64,000 bases of DNA from Branchiostoma floridae (Eukaryota; Chordata; Leptocardii; Amphioxiformes; Branchiostomatidae). The stretch spans positions 20,805,299 through 20,869,298 of the forward strand of contig NC_049993.1 in the NCBI RefSeq assembly GCF_000003815.2. Direction: 5' to 3'. Positions 1 to 12,606 of the stretch are shown here, piece after piece. The translations under genes were made by a program, and so were the position numbers. How positions within the stretch are numbered: the stretch's first letter is position 1; every line of letters starts with the position of its first letter. The notes beneath the pieces were generated by a model. The model made no database searches, had not been told where the DNA came from, and was given only the letters and a program-made list of their open reading frames with translations.

Positions 1-234
1 GTGGGTAAAGAAAGTTGAAAGATGGGATACAACGTAGTCAATAATATACAAGGAACTGCTGTATCACCTTTATATATGTCTGTTGCATTTGTAAGGCTAG
101 TACAGATAGTTGTGGGCAGTAGGCGTTGTCTCTTTCCTTGTCGCTTTGCATAGTTGTGACGGCAGTCTCATTTGCATATTTGTGACCGGAGACATGCGGC
201 CTATGCCTCAGTACAAGACAGCCTGGATAAATAC

Positions 235-570
235 AGGTACATACAGAATACAACACAGTGTATTTCGTATCACCCGAGGTACCAGCCCGACCACGGGAAG
301 GATCGCCCGACGGCCGGTATATTTTTGTCATACCCAAAACACATATTTCGATGCGAAATATACCAGAAGTTGAGAAAATGTTGTCTCCTCGAAGAAAAGA
401 TTGTAACAACAGCAATTCTAACGTCCAAATCCGGTATTCAAATTGTCAACCGTGCTGTATTCGGCCAGTTTGAAATAGTTCGATTTACTCGAAGGAAGCC
501 TGTGTGATACAACTTTAGAACCTGTGTGATATGGAAGGTTATCACCCGGTCCGGAACACCCGTATTGAAC
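235..570 (+). repeat. Dispersed repeat, copy A
   Basis: This stretch matches, in reverse orientation and with clear divergence, the segment at about 37515-37905. Shared landmarks in order are a start near AGAATACAACAC, a GTATCACCC block, GATGCGAAAT followed by CCAGAAGT, an AACGTCC/GTATTCAAAT block, GAAGCCTGTGTGAT, and an end at TTATCACCC then GTCCGGAACACC. Two diverged copies in one window point to a non-autonomous interspersed element. I cannot assign a family. Short open frames here are not convincing genes. Confidence 0.6.
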
Positions 571-1302
571 ATTTTCGCGACACAGGTATGACATAAACAG
601 TATTACATTGTGTATACAATTTTTGTCGGTCCCTTGAAATTTCCCCATTGACCTAAGCATTAAGAAATAGTTTACAGCGGCCACCTGTCCTACGCGGCCA
701 CGGCCACACGATTTCTGGTCCCGTAGATACAGAAACACTGCCTATTACAACCATACAGAGGCTGTTTATCACCCTGCGCCGAGTTTGAAATCGTAGTTTG
801 CTAGGATTTGGAGTTCCCGACAAGGTCTTTTTGGCAGTATCGGAAGGTACGTCCCCTAAACATTAGAGCGCAAGTCTTTTTGGTGAATTTACCAACATTG
901 TGCATGGCAATATCATAGGTCAGTTGAACTTTGAGACGATTGAGACAATTATACTTGGTGAGAAAGATCAGTGGGTAATGAAATCATGTGTACCTTCTTG
1001 CTCATGGTCGATCAGCATTTTCTCTATAGTGGCCACATTTCTCCAGTCCCTTCAGTGGCCGCTATAGACAGGTTTGACTGTAATTATTATAAAGTTTGAG
1101 CTTTGCTCCAACCCAATGAAAACACTCTTTCGTGAATTTTAGAGTGACAAAATTTGGCGAGAACGACCCAAAATTCATGTTGAGTGTTTTCTTTGTGACT
1201 GTGTGAATGGAACAAAACTTAAGCTCATACTTAACAACACTATGGATTCTAACTATTGGACACAGATGAGTCTTCGTTTGAATTTGATTTCTTTTCATTC
1301 AG
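571..1302. other. Non-coding stretch, nothing recognised
   Basis: I see no gene, RNA or clear repeat here. Open frames are short and without recognisable domains. Confidence 0.5.
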
Positions 1303-1450
1303 GTTGCCGGATATACACGTATCTTCAGACAAGCGCAGGACAAAATGCTACGCAGCAAAAACTCGAGGCCAAAATCACCACCACTCAGGAAATGGCCCCA
1401 ACCTTCCTCACCAACCAAAAGGCTACATGCAAGGCAGAAGTATCTCGTCA
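1303..1450 (+). CDS. Possible exon of unknown gene just before the assembly gap
   Basis: A pyrimidine-rich acceptor ending in CAG precedes position 1303 and a GTAAGA donor follows 1450. Read with two bases completing a codon at the start, it gives a Thr/Gln/Lys-rich 49-residue stretch beginning CRIYTYLQTSAGQ and ending with two spare bases, the phase that the exon array at 2654 needs. Another frame is also open through the segment, so the frame is uncertain. It may be an upstream exon of nucleotidyltransferase-TPR paralogue 1, but the gap at 1627 hides any connection. Confidence 0.25.
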
Positions 1451-1626
1451 GTAAGACGCCATCATGATATTTCCGAAGCACAACGGACATTTCATCTACG
1501 AAGAATAGGCCCAGTTCCTGTGCTACAAACAGTTCAACAGCTTGGGGATTCCCTTAGATATACAGAGTCCAACAGGGCTCAGCCGGTAATTAAGGTTCTG
1601 CAACTGCCTAGTGTTCAACATGGGCC

Positions 1627-1984
1627 NNNNNNNNNNNNNNNNNNNNNNNNNNNNNNNNNNNNNNNNNNNNNNNNNNNNNNNNNNNNNNNNNNNNNNNNNN
1701 NNNNNNNNNNNNNNNNNNNNNNNNNNNNNNNNNNNNNNNNNNNNNNNNNNNNNNNNNNNNNNNNNNNNNNNNNNNNNNNNNNNNNNNNNNNNNNNNNNNN
1801 NNNNNNNNNNNNNNNNNNNNNNNNNNNNNNNNNNNNNNNNNNNNNNNNNNNNNNNNNNNNNNNNNNNNNNNNNNNNNNNNNNNNNNNNNNNNNNNNNNNN
1901 NNNNNNNNNNNNNNNNNNNNNNNNNNNNNNNNNNNNNNNNNNNNNNNNNNNNNNNNNNNNNNNNNNNNNNNNNNNNNNNNNNNN
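1627..1984. other. Assembly gap (358 N)
   Basis: A run of N that is not the usual 100, so probably a size-estimated gap. It lies where upstream exons of paralogue 1 could be. Confidence 0.99.
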
Positions 1985-2653
1985 ATATTAATGATATAAT
2001 TTAGTCAATTTTGTTCTATATTAGGCCACACCTAGACTGAGTGTGTTAACACAATCTCTCAGTTGCTGGGGTTAATGACCCCCTCCTAATGGCAACTATA
2101 GGGCTGGCTGCTAGGAGCGCTATTTTAGTCAGGCTAGGTCACACCAATTTAATTTGTTGCTTCCAAGAATTTGTTGGAAACAAAATTTTAAAATTGCAAA
2201 ATGTCTAAGGTAAAAATAAGGGCTTACATAACACAATGAATAAGAAGTCTTTTTTCAAATGAAAAAAACCCACTATGATCACGATTTTCACTTGTTTCTT
2301 GAAAATCATTTTGAAATACTGTTAAATAGTTCTTCTGTATGTACTTAATCCTTTATGAATGAATAATTTTACTCCAATGGTAAATGTACCACCCCACATT
2401 GTAAGGAGCTTGTAATGTACTTAGTATAGACCAATTACTGTATTGGAAAATTGTTGATTGGCTCCATAGTAAGCTATTGGACAGGTGAAAATTAGTAAAT
2501 GGGAGGGGTGGTGATTTTTGTTCATTTTCAAATAGAAATGGGCAATTCTGAAATTCTGAGAACCAATCAAATTGGTGTGGCCCCATTAGACAATTTACAA
2601 ATTAAGTGTTCATGGAGCTACAATCGTCATGACATATCTTTGTTGCTTTACAG
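1985..2653. other. Non-coding, probably intronic
   Basis: AT-rich sequence without a convincing exon. It ends in the TTTACAG acceptor of the first array exon. Confidence 0.5.
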
Positions 2654-3626
2654 CAAAACACCAGAACCAGTGATGCCCAGTGTTGCGGCTGGGACTGCTG
2701 TAGAAGAGAAGCACCCATCTCCGAGTGAACCAAAGCTGAGAGAAGGAGGAACAGACATTGGACAACAGATGGGGAACAGCACAATCACTGGTGCTGTTCA
2801 GGACCAACGTGTCCATCCAGACATACCAAGGTGAAAAACTGCAAACTTTATACAATTTCAGGGATCAAACTCCAAGCATGTCTCTACATGCGTGTAGGTA
2901 CAAAATTTAATTGACATTAAACTTTTCCTTTACAGCAGAACACCAGAACCATCTGCTGTAGAAGAGAAGCACAGATCACCGAGTAAACCACCACCACAAC
3001 AAAGAGGACTTGATATCGGACAACATTTGGGGAACAGCACAATCACTGGTGCTGTTCAGGACCAACATGTTCTTCCAAACATAACAAGGTGCACTAAAAA
3101 GCTTAAAGATTTTTACGATTGGAAGATGATTAAAAGAAAAAAATTATTTCTACTTACAAATTCAAGTCATTTTAACTGACAATTTTTTTTACAGCAAAAC
3201 ACCAGACCCAGGAATGACCAGTGTTGCAGCTCAACCTGCTGAAGGACAGAAGCACCCATCACCGAGTAAAACACCATCACTAAGAGAAAGCGGACCAGAT
3301 AACAGACAACAGTTGGAGAACAGCACAATCACTGATGCTGTTCAGGACCAACATGTCCTTCCTGACATACCAAGGTGGATGGATATGCCTTACACATTAC
3401 TAAATGTAGCTTTACACAATTTGCAATGCACATTGATCACTTACAAAAAATGTTTCTAGAAAAGATCCAAATAACAGAATCCTGTTCCTGACCAGTGACA
3501 GCTTAAATTTGTAAGTTAAACTATGATAATTTATTTTTTTGCTTACAGCAGAACAAAAGTACCTGAAATGACCAGTGTTCCAGCTGACAGTTCAGAAATT
3601 TTTGAAGAGGAGAAAGAAACAGACAA
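2654..3626 (+). CDS. Array of four phase-symmetric exons, N-terminal part of nucleotidyltransferase-TPR paralogue 1
   Basis: Four exons at 2654-2830, 2936-3088, 3195-3374 and 3549-3626 each follow a TTACAG-type acceptor and end at a GT donor. All have lengths divisible by three and all start by completing a codon begun as AG (Ser). The first three are copies of one another, encoding about 50-60 residues: a Ser/Pro/Glu-rich start (SKTPEP, EEKHPSPS) and a conserved end (GNSTIT, AVQDQ, DIPR). The fourth is a shorter relative ending EEEKETDK. The last ends with two spare bases, exactly the phase needed by the exon at 5076, so I infer one transcript continuing into the nucleotidyltransferase-TPR coding exons. 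The peptide looks disordered; I recognise no domain. Any of the exons could be skipped without changing frame. The gene start is not visible. Confidence 0.6.
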
Positions 3627-3679
3627 GTCAGTAATATCCTACTGCACATGTACAAAGTATGTTTTACTGTTCCATCTGA

Positions 3680-4990
3680 CTGCGTTTTAGCAGTAGTATC
3701 CAGTATTTGATTTTACTGCTGCCGGGGTCCCTGACATGTGGGGTAGGCTGAGCAGTTAGCTTCACACTGTACTTTCTATAGCAGCTCTGTCCAGTGGGTC
3801 TGTGCTGGTAAGGCCAGATTGATGTCCTTATCACACTCCTTCCAGGATTTCCTTGGTTTACTTGACAGTAAGCTCTCTCCAGCACAGAGCATGCCCCCAA
3901 AGTAACAGAAGCTGGCTTCCACGTCCAGCACTACCTCGTCCACTGTGACTTGTGTTACAGGCCAAGCATCCAGTGGCCTGGATTGCCAACAAAGCCTCTG
4001 ACAAATGTTCTGCATGGTTAGCAGGCTACCTTTAATACTGCAGCACTTCTTGTGAACCCTAAACCCATGCTTGGTAGGAGGAAGGAGCGGCATACACCAG
4101 TCCCTGGATTCATATTAGGATCTTTGTTTTCTCCTCTTCTTCCTTTCTGCACCGTTACTCATGAAGTTGATTATTATCATGAATAATTTTTTTTTTTAAT
4201 TTTTTTTTTTATTCACATTTCTTTAAAGAGGATGAGGCGGAAAGCAGACCCTGCTTATCGAGGTCTTCTCCTCATGTACATAAACAAAATAAAGACACAC
4301 ATAAAGGACTACAAAACGCTAAATAACAAAGATATAAATAAATCATGAATAATAATAATGGCACTTGGGAATTGTGGTGCTGCTGGCTGCAGATTCAACC
4401 TTTGAATGTTACCCCCATGCATACAATTGTCCATAATCCCGAAAATAGATTGAAGTTCATAATCCATGCCAGGCTAAGTACCTTTATGCCAAAAAGTAGT
4501 TTCTCAAACATATTCCAGGGTCTCCCTTATGCCAACAAACGTTATAGATCTTGTTGTAGATGAACATGTTGATCCTTGTTTTCTACCACCTTATATTATA
4601 TGCTGCGGTCTTCAGGTTAACCTTGAGGCCCAACTTCCATGCTTTCAGTCTTGCGATGTGATCTTCCAGAATGTCTGTGATGATGACTGGGTTGTCTGCC
4701 TACAGGAGATCCCAGTATACCCCTGTGCAGAATGCACATGACAGGGATTTCAGGACGAGGATGAACAACATTGGACTAAGGACTGAACCCCACACCAACA
4801 CCAAACTCGCTGTACTGCCCATTAATATCCACACATGCAGTGCCTGGCATTTGTATACAGGGCCTGGATTACCCTCACAGCCTACTCCTCAATATATAAT
4901 TCTCAGTGCCCACCATAGAGTAGTCAACCAAAGGCCTTTTCTGATCAACTGCAAGGCAAAATACTGTGGGTGTTGTCATATTGTGAATTA
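3680..4990 (-). mobile_element. Decayed LINE reverse-transcriptase fragment
   Basis: On the minus strand, 4700-4600 reads as a decayed palm/thumb segment (AD.PVIITDILEDHIARLKAWKLG-like, with spacing typical of reverse transcriptase followed by a region like VNLKT). Around 4090-3810 comes the downstream part with the characteristic SFCYFGGMLCAG sequence. The frame is broken by shifts and stops, and a block with a poly(T)-rich start at about 4185-4340 interrupts it. It is an old non-LTR retrotransposon remnant inside an intron of paralogue 1. Clade not assigned. Confidence 0.55.
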
Positions 4991-5075
4991 ACATTATTTT
5001 CTATATGGTAGTGTCACAATGTTTGTAAAAATACAACCAAGTCTATAAAAATAACACAATGACTATCAATTTCAG

Positions 5076-8000
5076 TTTTAGTCAATACACAGACCACCTT
5101 ACGGAAGGTGCCTCCTCCCTTGCCAGAGCAGACCTGGACTCAGCAGAGCAGCACTTTGCAGCTGCACTCAGGATGGTACATCTAAGAGGTATGAGAGAAA
5201 CCCTAGTACATTGTAAAATGTGTGTGTGTGCCACGTATGCACAAACGTTTACCTGACAAGATCGTTACATTGAGGACAATGTACATCCTATATAATACTC
5301 AATATAGGTTCATCATCATCATCATCGGTCGGCTGATCACAAGGCCTGTCCACGTCAGTCTGTCTGCAGCCAGCGCAGAAATGGCAGGGCTTAGGTCGCC
5401 CTCCGCGTCCCCCAGCAAGCTCTGTATATACGTCAGGTAGTTCGTCTTCTGCCAACCAGGGCGTCGCCTGCTGTGGGTTGTAACATAGAGGGCGTATGTT
5501 ATAGGTTATAACTGCAACTTAAACTTTAAGTTAAAGAATATAGTACCCTGTAGTACAGTAACTGTAGCCTTGTTCTCCTATCTTTGAATATATGATACAT
5601 TCCTAACATATATACCAGGTCTTTTCTGCCCTTAAAAGGCAACAGAAGAGACCTACTAGATATGCATAAATCAACTCAGCTCTATTGATCTCCCTCACTA
5701 CAGTCAAGCATTACCAGAGAGAGGTGGAGCCCCTGTGCAAGTTGGGGGAGGTCTACAGTAAGCGAGGTCAGCAGACAGGAGATGGGGGAGACTTTGTCAA
5801 AGCAGCAGCGCTCTACAATGCAGCAATAGCCAGGTCAGAGGATCAAGTCCTCAATGGTAACATTATAGTAACAGCTATCAAAGAATTAGAGAAGGCATTT
5901 CTCAGATATATCTTAGACATTCAGTCTAATGTAAGCCAAGACAACACAGAAAACCACAAGAAACAGCTGAAGGAGATGCGGGACCAGATCAAGCTGGAGA
6001 TGGAAACCATTGACCAGCAGCTGGATCCCTATGTACATGATGAGGATGACCCATGTGTCAAAGAGATAGAGGCAAAACGAGCTCAGGCTGTCAGACAGTT
6101 GTTTGAGAACATTGCACAACAAAGGAAGGAGTTCATCAGCCTGCTTGTAGAAGAGTGTATTGGGTTAATGGGACCCCCTTCCTGTAAGTATGCCCTGATA
6201 GGTTTGGGTTCACAGGCCACAGGACTGGTAACTCCATACTCAGACCTGGAGTTTGCCATCTTGGTAGAAGAAGAAAGTGAAGAATGTCTTGTGTATTTCC
6301 GTAACCTCACCCACTATCTACACCTCAAGGTGGTCAATTTGGGAGAAACCATCCTGCCAGCACTGGGCATAAAATCTCTCAATGACTTCTACTCTGAGGA
6401 TCCACTTGACAACTGGTACTATGACTTGGTTACACCTCGTGGGTTTGCATTTGATGGTTCCATGCCAAAGGCAAGCAAGACTGCACTGGGCAGGCAGGGA
6501 ACTAACAATGAACTACGAAGTGAACTCATCTGCACCCCAGAAAACATGGTTTCAAAATTACAGAAAGATACCACACTATATCTGAAGGACGGCTATCACC
6601 TTGCCACTATCTTGAGAAACCCATGCCTGATAGCTGGGGACCAGGATTTGATTGACACATACATGGCCATCACAGCTGAGACACTGCAAGCTGATGGGGG
6701 TAAAATGGCTCTGCAACTGGCACAGGAGATGCTGAAGGAAAACATGAAAAAGTATGATGATAAAGATACTATTGATGTAAGCCTAATTGATGTGAAGAAA
6801 GACATCTATCGCTTCCCAGCTGTAGCAGTGGACTGCTTGGCACTGTCTTCAGGCATCATACCTACCACAGTTTGGGAGACAATAAAAGAACTGGAACACC
6901 AACAAGTGATCAGTCCCAACAATGCACACCACCTGACAGTGCTTACCAGCATCTCAGCAGAACTCAGGCTCAGAACCTACATTGCAAATGGTGGACAGAA
7001 GGAAAACTTGTCAGCTTTGGCCTCAATGAAAACAGTGCTGCATGGACAGGAATCATCCCTACATACCAATGATGATGTTTTCCATCTACCAAATGAGAAA
7101 CAGCTTTTCAGATACTATTACACAGCAGTCCCTCTGAAGAAAATTTTGTCTGAATGGCCTGACAAGGAAGCAAACCTCAAATCATTTTCAGATCTCTACA
7201 TCAAGAAATCTTCAAAATTATTTGGACAAATGTATTGTGATCTATGTAAATACAGCCAGGCTATCAGTTGCTTTAATGAGGCCTTAAACAAAAACGAACA
7301 ATTATACACTGAGAAAATGGATATTTTAAACAGACTTGGAAATACTTGGATCTTCATGGGTGATTACAGAAAAGCTATCAGCTACTATGAACAGGAACTG
7401 CAGATGAGAAAGAGTATCTATGGCCAGAGCACAGTACATACTGACATTGCCAACTCACTCAACAGCCTTGGGCAAGCCTGGCATGAATTTGGGGATTACA
7501 GGAAAGCACTGAGCTACCATGAACAGGCACTGCAGATGAGAAAGGGTATTTGTGGTCAGAGTAAAGAACTTGCTGATATATCTATTACCTGGTCCCTTCA
7601 CCATCTGGCAAAAACCTGGGAAAGTCTGGGTTACTACAAGACAGCAGTCATGTACATGGAACAGGTGCTACAGATAAACAGGAGTATCTATGGTAAGAAT
7701 ACAGCAACTGTTGGTATTGCTCATGCACTCAACGACCTGGGGATGGTCTGGCATCACCTGGGTGATGACAGCAAAGCAATCAGCTATCATAAACAGGCAT
7801 TGGAGATGTACAAGATTATTTATGGTCAGAGTACAGCACATCCTGACATTGCCACCTCAATTGGTAACCTTGGGTATGCATTGGGCCAATTGGGTGATAA
7901 CAGAAAAGCAATCAGCTACCATGAACAGGCACTGCAGATGCGCAAGAGTATCTATGGTCAGAGTATACATCCTCACATTGCTTCTTCACTCAACAGCCTA

Positions 8001-11000
8001 GCCATTACCAGGGGCGAAATGGGCGATTACAGAAATGAAATCACCCATATCGAACAGGCACTAGAGATGTACAAGAGTATCCTTGGTGAGAGCACAGCAC
8101 ATCCTGAAATTGCTCTGTTACTAAACAACATAGGTTTAGCCTGGCATAATCTAGGTGATAACAGAAAAGCAATCAGCTACTATGAACAGGCACTGCAGAT
8201 GCGCAGGATTATTTATGGTCAGAGTACAGCACATCCTCACATTGCCTCTTCACTTAACAGCCTGGGCTTTGCTTGGTATGCTTTGGGTGATTACAGGAAA
8301 GCAATTAGCTACCATGAGCAGGCATTGCAGATGTACGTGAGAACCTATGGTCAGAGTACAGCACATCCTGACATTGGCCGCTCACTCACAAATCTGGGGT
8401 CAGCCTGGTGCAAATTTGGTAATTACTGGAAGTCTATAAGCTACCATAAACAGGCACTACAGATGTGCAGGACTATCTATGGTCAGGATACGGCACATCG
8501 TCAGATTGCCACGTCCCTTAACAACCTGGCATTAGCCTGGGATCACCTAGGTGATGGTAAAAAAGCAATCAGCTATCATGAACAGGCACTACAGATGTAC
8601 AGGGGTATCTATGGTCCAACAACAACACATCCCGGCCAACTCACTCAACAACCTGGGGGCAGCCTGGTTAATCCTTGATGAGAACAGAAAAGCAGTCAGC
8701 TACTTTGAACAGTCAATGGAGATGCGCAAGTGTATCTATGGTCAAGGTAAAGCACATCCTGACATTGCAACCTCACTCAACAACCTGGGGTCTTCATTGC
8801 AAAAAATGGGTGACTGTAGAAAAGCAATCAGCTTCCATGAACAGGCACTGCAGATGTACAAGAGTATCCATGGCCAGGATACAGCACACCCTGACATTGC
8901 ATGCTCACTTAACAACCTGGGGGTGGCATGGCAGAATCTGGGTCAATTAGGAAAAGCACTTGGCTACCAAGAACAGGCACTGCAGATGTACAGGAGTATC
9001 TATGGTCAGAGTACTAAACAACTTGACATTGCGAGCTCACTTAACAACCTGGGGAACGTCTGGTATGAACTCTGTAATTACAGTAAAGCAGTCGGCTACC
9101 TTGAACAGGCACTGCAGATGCGCAAGAGTATCTTAGGTCAGCATACAGCGCATATTGACATTGCAACTTCACTCAACAACCTGGGGGCAGTCTGGCACAA
9201 GCTGGATGAATACAGGAAAGAAATCAGCTACTATAAACAGGCACTGCAGATGTACAGGACTATCTATGGTCAGACTGCAGCACATCCCAGCATTGCCACC
9301 TCACTCAACAACCTGGGTGGAGCCTGGGACAAGCTAGGTGAACACAGAAAAGCAGTTGACTACTATGAACAGGCACTGCAGATTTACAGCAGTATGTATG
9401 ACCAGTCTACACCACATTCTAACTTTGCCAAGTCACTCAACAACCTGGGGACCGCATGGTGTAACCTGGGCGAACATGGGAAAGCTATCAGCTATCATGA
9501 ACAGGCACTGCAGATGAGAAAGAGTATCTATGGTCAGAGTACAGCACATACTGACATTGCCAACTCACTCAACAGTCTCGGGAAATCTTGGCATGAATTT
9601 GGCGAATACAGAAAAGCAATCAGCTACCATGAACAGGCACTGCAGATGGAAAGGAGTATTTATGGCCAGGATACTGCAAATCCTGACATTGCAATCACAA
9701 TCAACAACCTTGGGTCAGCCTGGTATAACCTGGGTGATTACACAGAAGCAATCAGCTACTTTGAACAGGCACTGCAGATGGAGAGGAGTATCTATGGTCA
9801 GTCTACAGCACATTCTGACATTGCCGACTCTCTCAACAACCTGGGAACAGCCTGGGGTCACCAGGATGATTACAGAAAAGCATTCAGCTACCATGAACAG
9901 GCACTGCAGATGTACAAGATTATATATGGTCAGAGTAAAGCACATGCTGACATTGCAGCCTCACTTAACAACCTGGGGTTAGCCTTGGACCACCTGGGTG
10001 ATTATACAAAAGCAATCAGCTACAATGAACAGGCACTACAGATGCAACAGACTGTCTATGGTCAGAATAAAACACATTCTGACATTGCTACCTCACTGAG
10101 CAACCTGGGTGGAGCCTGGTACCATATAGGTGACTCCAGAAAAGCTATTAGCTACCATGAACAGGCACTGCAGATGTACAGGAGTATCTATGGTCAGGGT
10201 ACTGCACATATGAACATTGCCAACTCACTCAACAACCTTGGGGCTGCATGGCACAGTTTAAGTGATTACAGAAAAGCAGTCAGCTACTATGAACAGGCAC
10301 AGCAGATGAGAAAGAGTATCTATGGTCAGACTACAGAACATCCTGAAATTGCCAACTCACTTAACAACCTGGGGGAGGCCTGGCGCTGTTTGGGTAATTA
10401 CAGACAATCAATCAGCTATCTTGAACAGGCACTACAGATGTACCGGAGTATCTATGGTCAGACTAGACCACATTCTCTCATTGCCACCTCACTCAACAAC
10501 CTGGGCTTAGCCTTGCACGAGCTTAGAGATCATAGGAAAGCAATTAGCTGCCATGAGCAGGCACTGCAGATGCGCAGGAGTATCTATGGTTGGGATACAG
10601 CACATCCTCTCATTGCCGCATCACTTGAGAACCTGGGGTCAGCCTGGTGTAATCTGGGTGATTACATACAAGCAATCAACTACCTTGAACAGGCACTGCA
10701 GATGAAGAGAAGTATCTATAGTCAGACTACAGCTCACCCTGAAATTGCCTTGTCACTCAACAACCTGGGTGCAACCTGGTACCATATAGGTGACTACAGA
10801 AAAGCAATCAGCTACCATGAACAGGCACTGCAGATGAGCAGGAGTATCTATGGCCAAGGCACAGCACATTCTCTCATTGCCATGTCACTTGAGAACCTTG
10901 GGTGGACTTGGCACTGCCTTGGTGATCACAGTAAAGCACTCAGTCTTTGCCAGGAAGCCCTGGTTATAGCAAGACAGATTTACCATGAAAACAAAGGGCA

Positions 11001-11058
11001 TCCGGATATAAAAAATATTGAAACCAAAATTGCCCAGATCAGTAGTAACTGCATTTAG
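5076..11058 (+). CDS. Nucleotidyltransferase-TPR protein, paralogue 1 (frameshifted)
   Basis: Exons at 5076-5188 and 5704-11058, joined in phase 1, following the array at 2654-3626. The long exon encodes a TPR-like segment ([16 protein letters not shown]), then a pol-beta-type nucleotidyltransferase with [17 protein letters not shown] (GS, Asp and Glu ligands) and FAFDG (third acid), a helical region like the C-terminal domain of DUF294 proteins ([19 protein letters not shown] to SAELRLRTY), and about 30 kinesin-light-chain-type TPRs of 42 residues from about 7320 to the end, closed by a divergent capping repeat. A 5-base loss at about 8634 shifts the frame, so as assembled the protein stops at 8678 while the second half (to 11058) stays open in another frame. 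Restoring those bases makes the whole frame continuous. Unlike paralogues 2 and 3 it lacks the first exon with two TPR-like blocks and carries the short-exon array instead. Function is unknown; nucleotide transfer coupled to protein binding is an inference. Confidence 0.8.
5300..5475 (-). mobile_element. LINE 3'-end fragment
   Basis: The minus strand reads through a short conserved tail ([14 protein letters not shown], then DRLTWTGLV, then Asp codons from a GAT repeat) typical of the C-terminus of a LINE open reading frame. It lies in the intron between the last two exons of paralogue 1. Confidence 0.45.
7318..11040 (+). repeat. Coding tandem array, about 30 units of 126 bp (TPR)
   Basis: Each 126-bp unit encodes one 42-residue TPR with consensus pieces KAISY.EQALQM, IYGQ, AHP.IA.SLNNLG and AW..LGD. 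Units are very similar at DNA level (for example GAACAGGCACTGCAGATG recurs almost unchanged). The same unit builds the arrays in paralogue 2 (about 14) and paralogue 3 (about 11). Long open frames in the other two frames are by-products of the periodicity. Confidence 0.9.
8630..8640 (+). other. Frameshift by apparent 5-base deletion
   Basis: Neighbouring units read CCTGACATTGCCAACTC at this place; here the sequence is CCCGGCCAACTC, five bases shorter. This moves translation from one frame to the next and causes a stop at 8678. Assembly error, a polymorphic null allele and true pseudogenisation are all possible. Confidence 0.85.
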
Positions 11059-12519
11059 ACCATTTAGGTGAAAAGACAATTCATTGGCACAAGTAGTGGT
11101 AAGCAATCTTGCTGCTTTGTTCAAATGAATTTGGCCAGACTACGTCTCTCTCTCTCTCTCTCTTTGGTCTAGTCCCCATCTTTAAAGGTGTCATAAGCCA
11201 ACCTGCTGGTGTCTATAACACCAATTTTTCAATGGCACGCTAGGTAGATAAGCTTTTGTTTGTCTGTAGCTTCTTTCTGGTTCTCTTAAAGGCTTCTGCA
11301 CTGAAGGGTTTTACACTGATGACATGTGTTTGTCATGTCCTAGTCTGAAGGCTCTGCAAAAACATGTGAAATCTAATACTTTAATGTGAGGATTTTGGCT
11401 TTGACAATGATATGCTATTCAATGTACAGAAAACCGATGCATATGCTTTGATTCTAATTTTAAATCTTTCACATGCTCTTGCAGCAGTCAAACTTTGAAA
11501 TTTGTTACTTCCTTTGTGCATTAGGGAATTCATGATAAGTGACATCAATTGTATTCTGGCCCAAGTAAGAGGTCTGTATAGTCAAGCCAAAACTATAATA
11601 ATTAATAATAAGGTAAATTCTCCCTCTGCTCATCTAAAGGAAAGAAGACATATTATATATAATTACATTCTTTGAAACTATGAGCTGCACAGTTTGAAAT
11701 TCAGCTAGATCTTGTGTTTTATCCAAATGTCGATTTCAAAACTGTTTCCACATTGTGGAAGATGCCCATAGATGCTTTCTAATCTTAGCTACAAGTAAGT
11801 GATACAAATCAATGCCAGAAAGCACAAACAGATGTTATTCTTTTACTATCCATCTCTAAAGTCAATCTACAAACATCATAAAATACACTAGTACTGTTTG
11901 AACTGGCACATTATATAGTAGCTTCAGAATCTTTTATTTGTTGTGTGTACTAGTATATTATCCTCTACGTTCATATTGTATGTTGTGTAAATATGGGACA
12001 GTTAGAACCTAACTTAACAAGTAAACACTCAGGTAAATAGTAAAATGAATACAGTACATGACATTGTATACATTGAAATTGCTAAAATTAGCACTATAAG
12101 GGGAAATGATGTACTTTAAATGACATTTCAAACTAATGTGAATTCTGTGTAATGACTTAGACAATACAGATTGAAGTGCTTTGCTTTCAACATGGTAACC
12201 TTAAAATGTGTGTCATTTAGAATTCTAATTGGTGAGAGGGATTAGGAATGTAACTCATGACTACATTAAGGCCATACTAGGAAAGATTTTACGGTGATGA
12301 ATGTATTGATGCACATTAAATTTAAAATTTTAATGTTCTAAAATCCAAATAAAGGATGTAGATTTCCCTTCATTCTGTTCTGTGCTTCATCCTCTGGTTA
12401 ACTTCCATGTATAAGTTTATATGTAATTCAATTATACGTCTTAAGTATTTTTTAACTTCAGTGACGTATGAGTAAACAGGTGTTTGAGTGTGTTTAGTAT
12501 TGGTGTATTTCTATCTATT
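11059..12519 (+). other. 3' flank of paralogue 1
   Basis: AT-rich, no gene seen. A short CT run lies at 11147-11163. An AATAAA signal at 12348-12353 could end the paralogue 1 transcript, which would imply a 3' UTR of about 1.3 kb. Confidence 0.4.
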
Positions 12520-12522
12520 TGT

Positions 12523-12564
12523 GCAGGTGTGTGTGTGTGTGCGTGTGTGTGTGCGTGCGTGCGT

Positions 12565-12605
<41 letters not shown>

Positions 12606-12606
12606 G
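12523..12606 (+). repeat. GT microsatellite
   Basis: Nearly pure GT dinucleotides with a few interruptions. The cysteine/valine-rich open frames across it are artefacts. Confidence 0.95.

Noticed and set aside
8551-8678. Programmed ribosomal frameshift in paralogue 1
   Set aside because: No slippery heptamer or other signal is seen at the break, and comparison with neighbouring units explains it fully by five missing bases.
7690-9982. Additional long ORFs in other frames of the TPR arrays (also in 17767-19056 and 44367-45470)
   Set aside because: A 126-bp period free of stops in one frame repeats the same stop-free stretches in others; only the TPR frame has domain sense.
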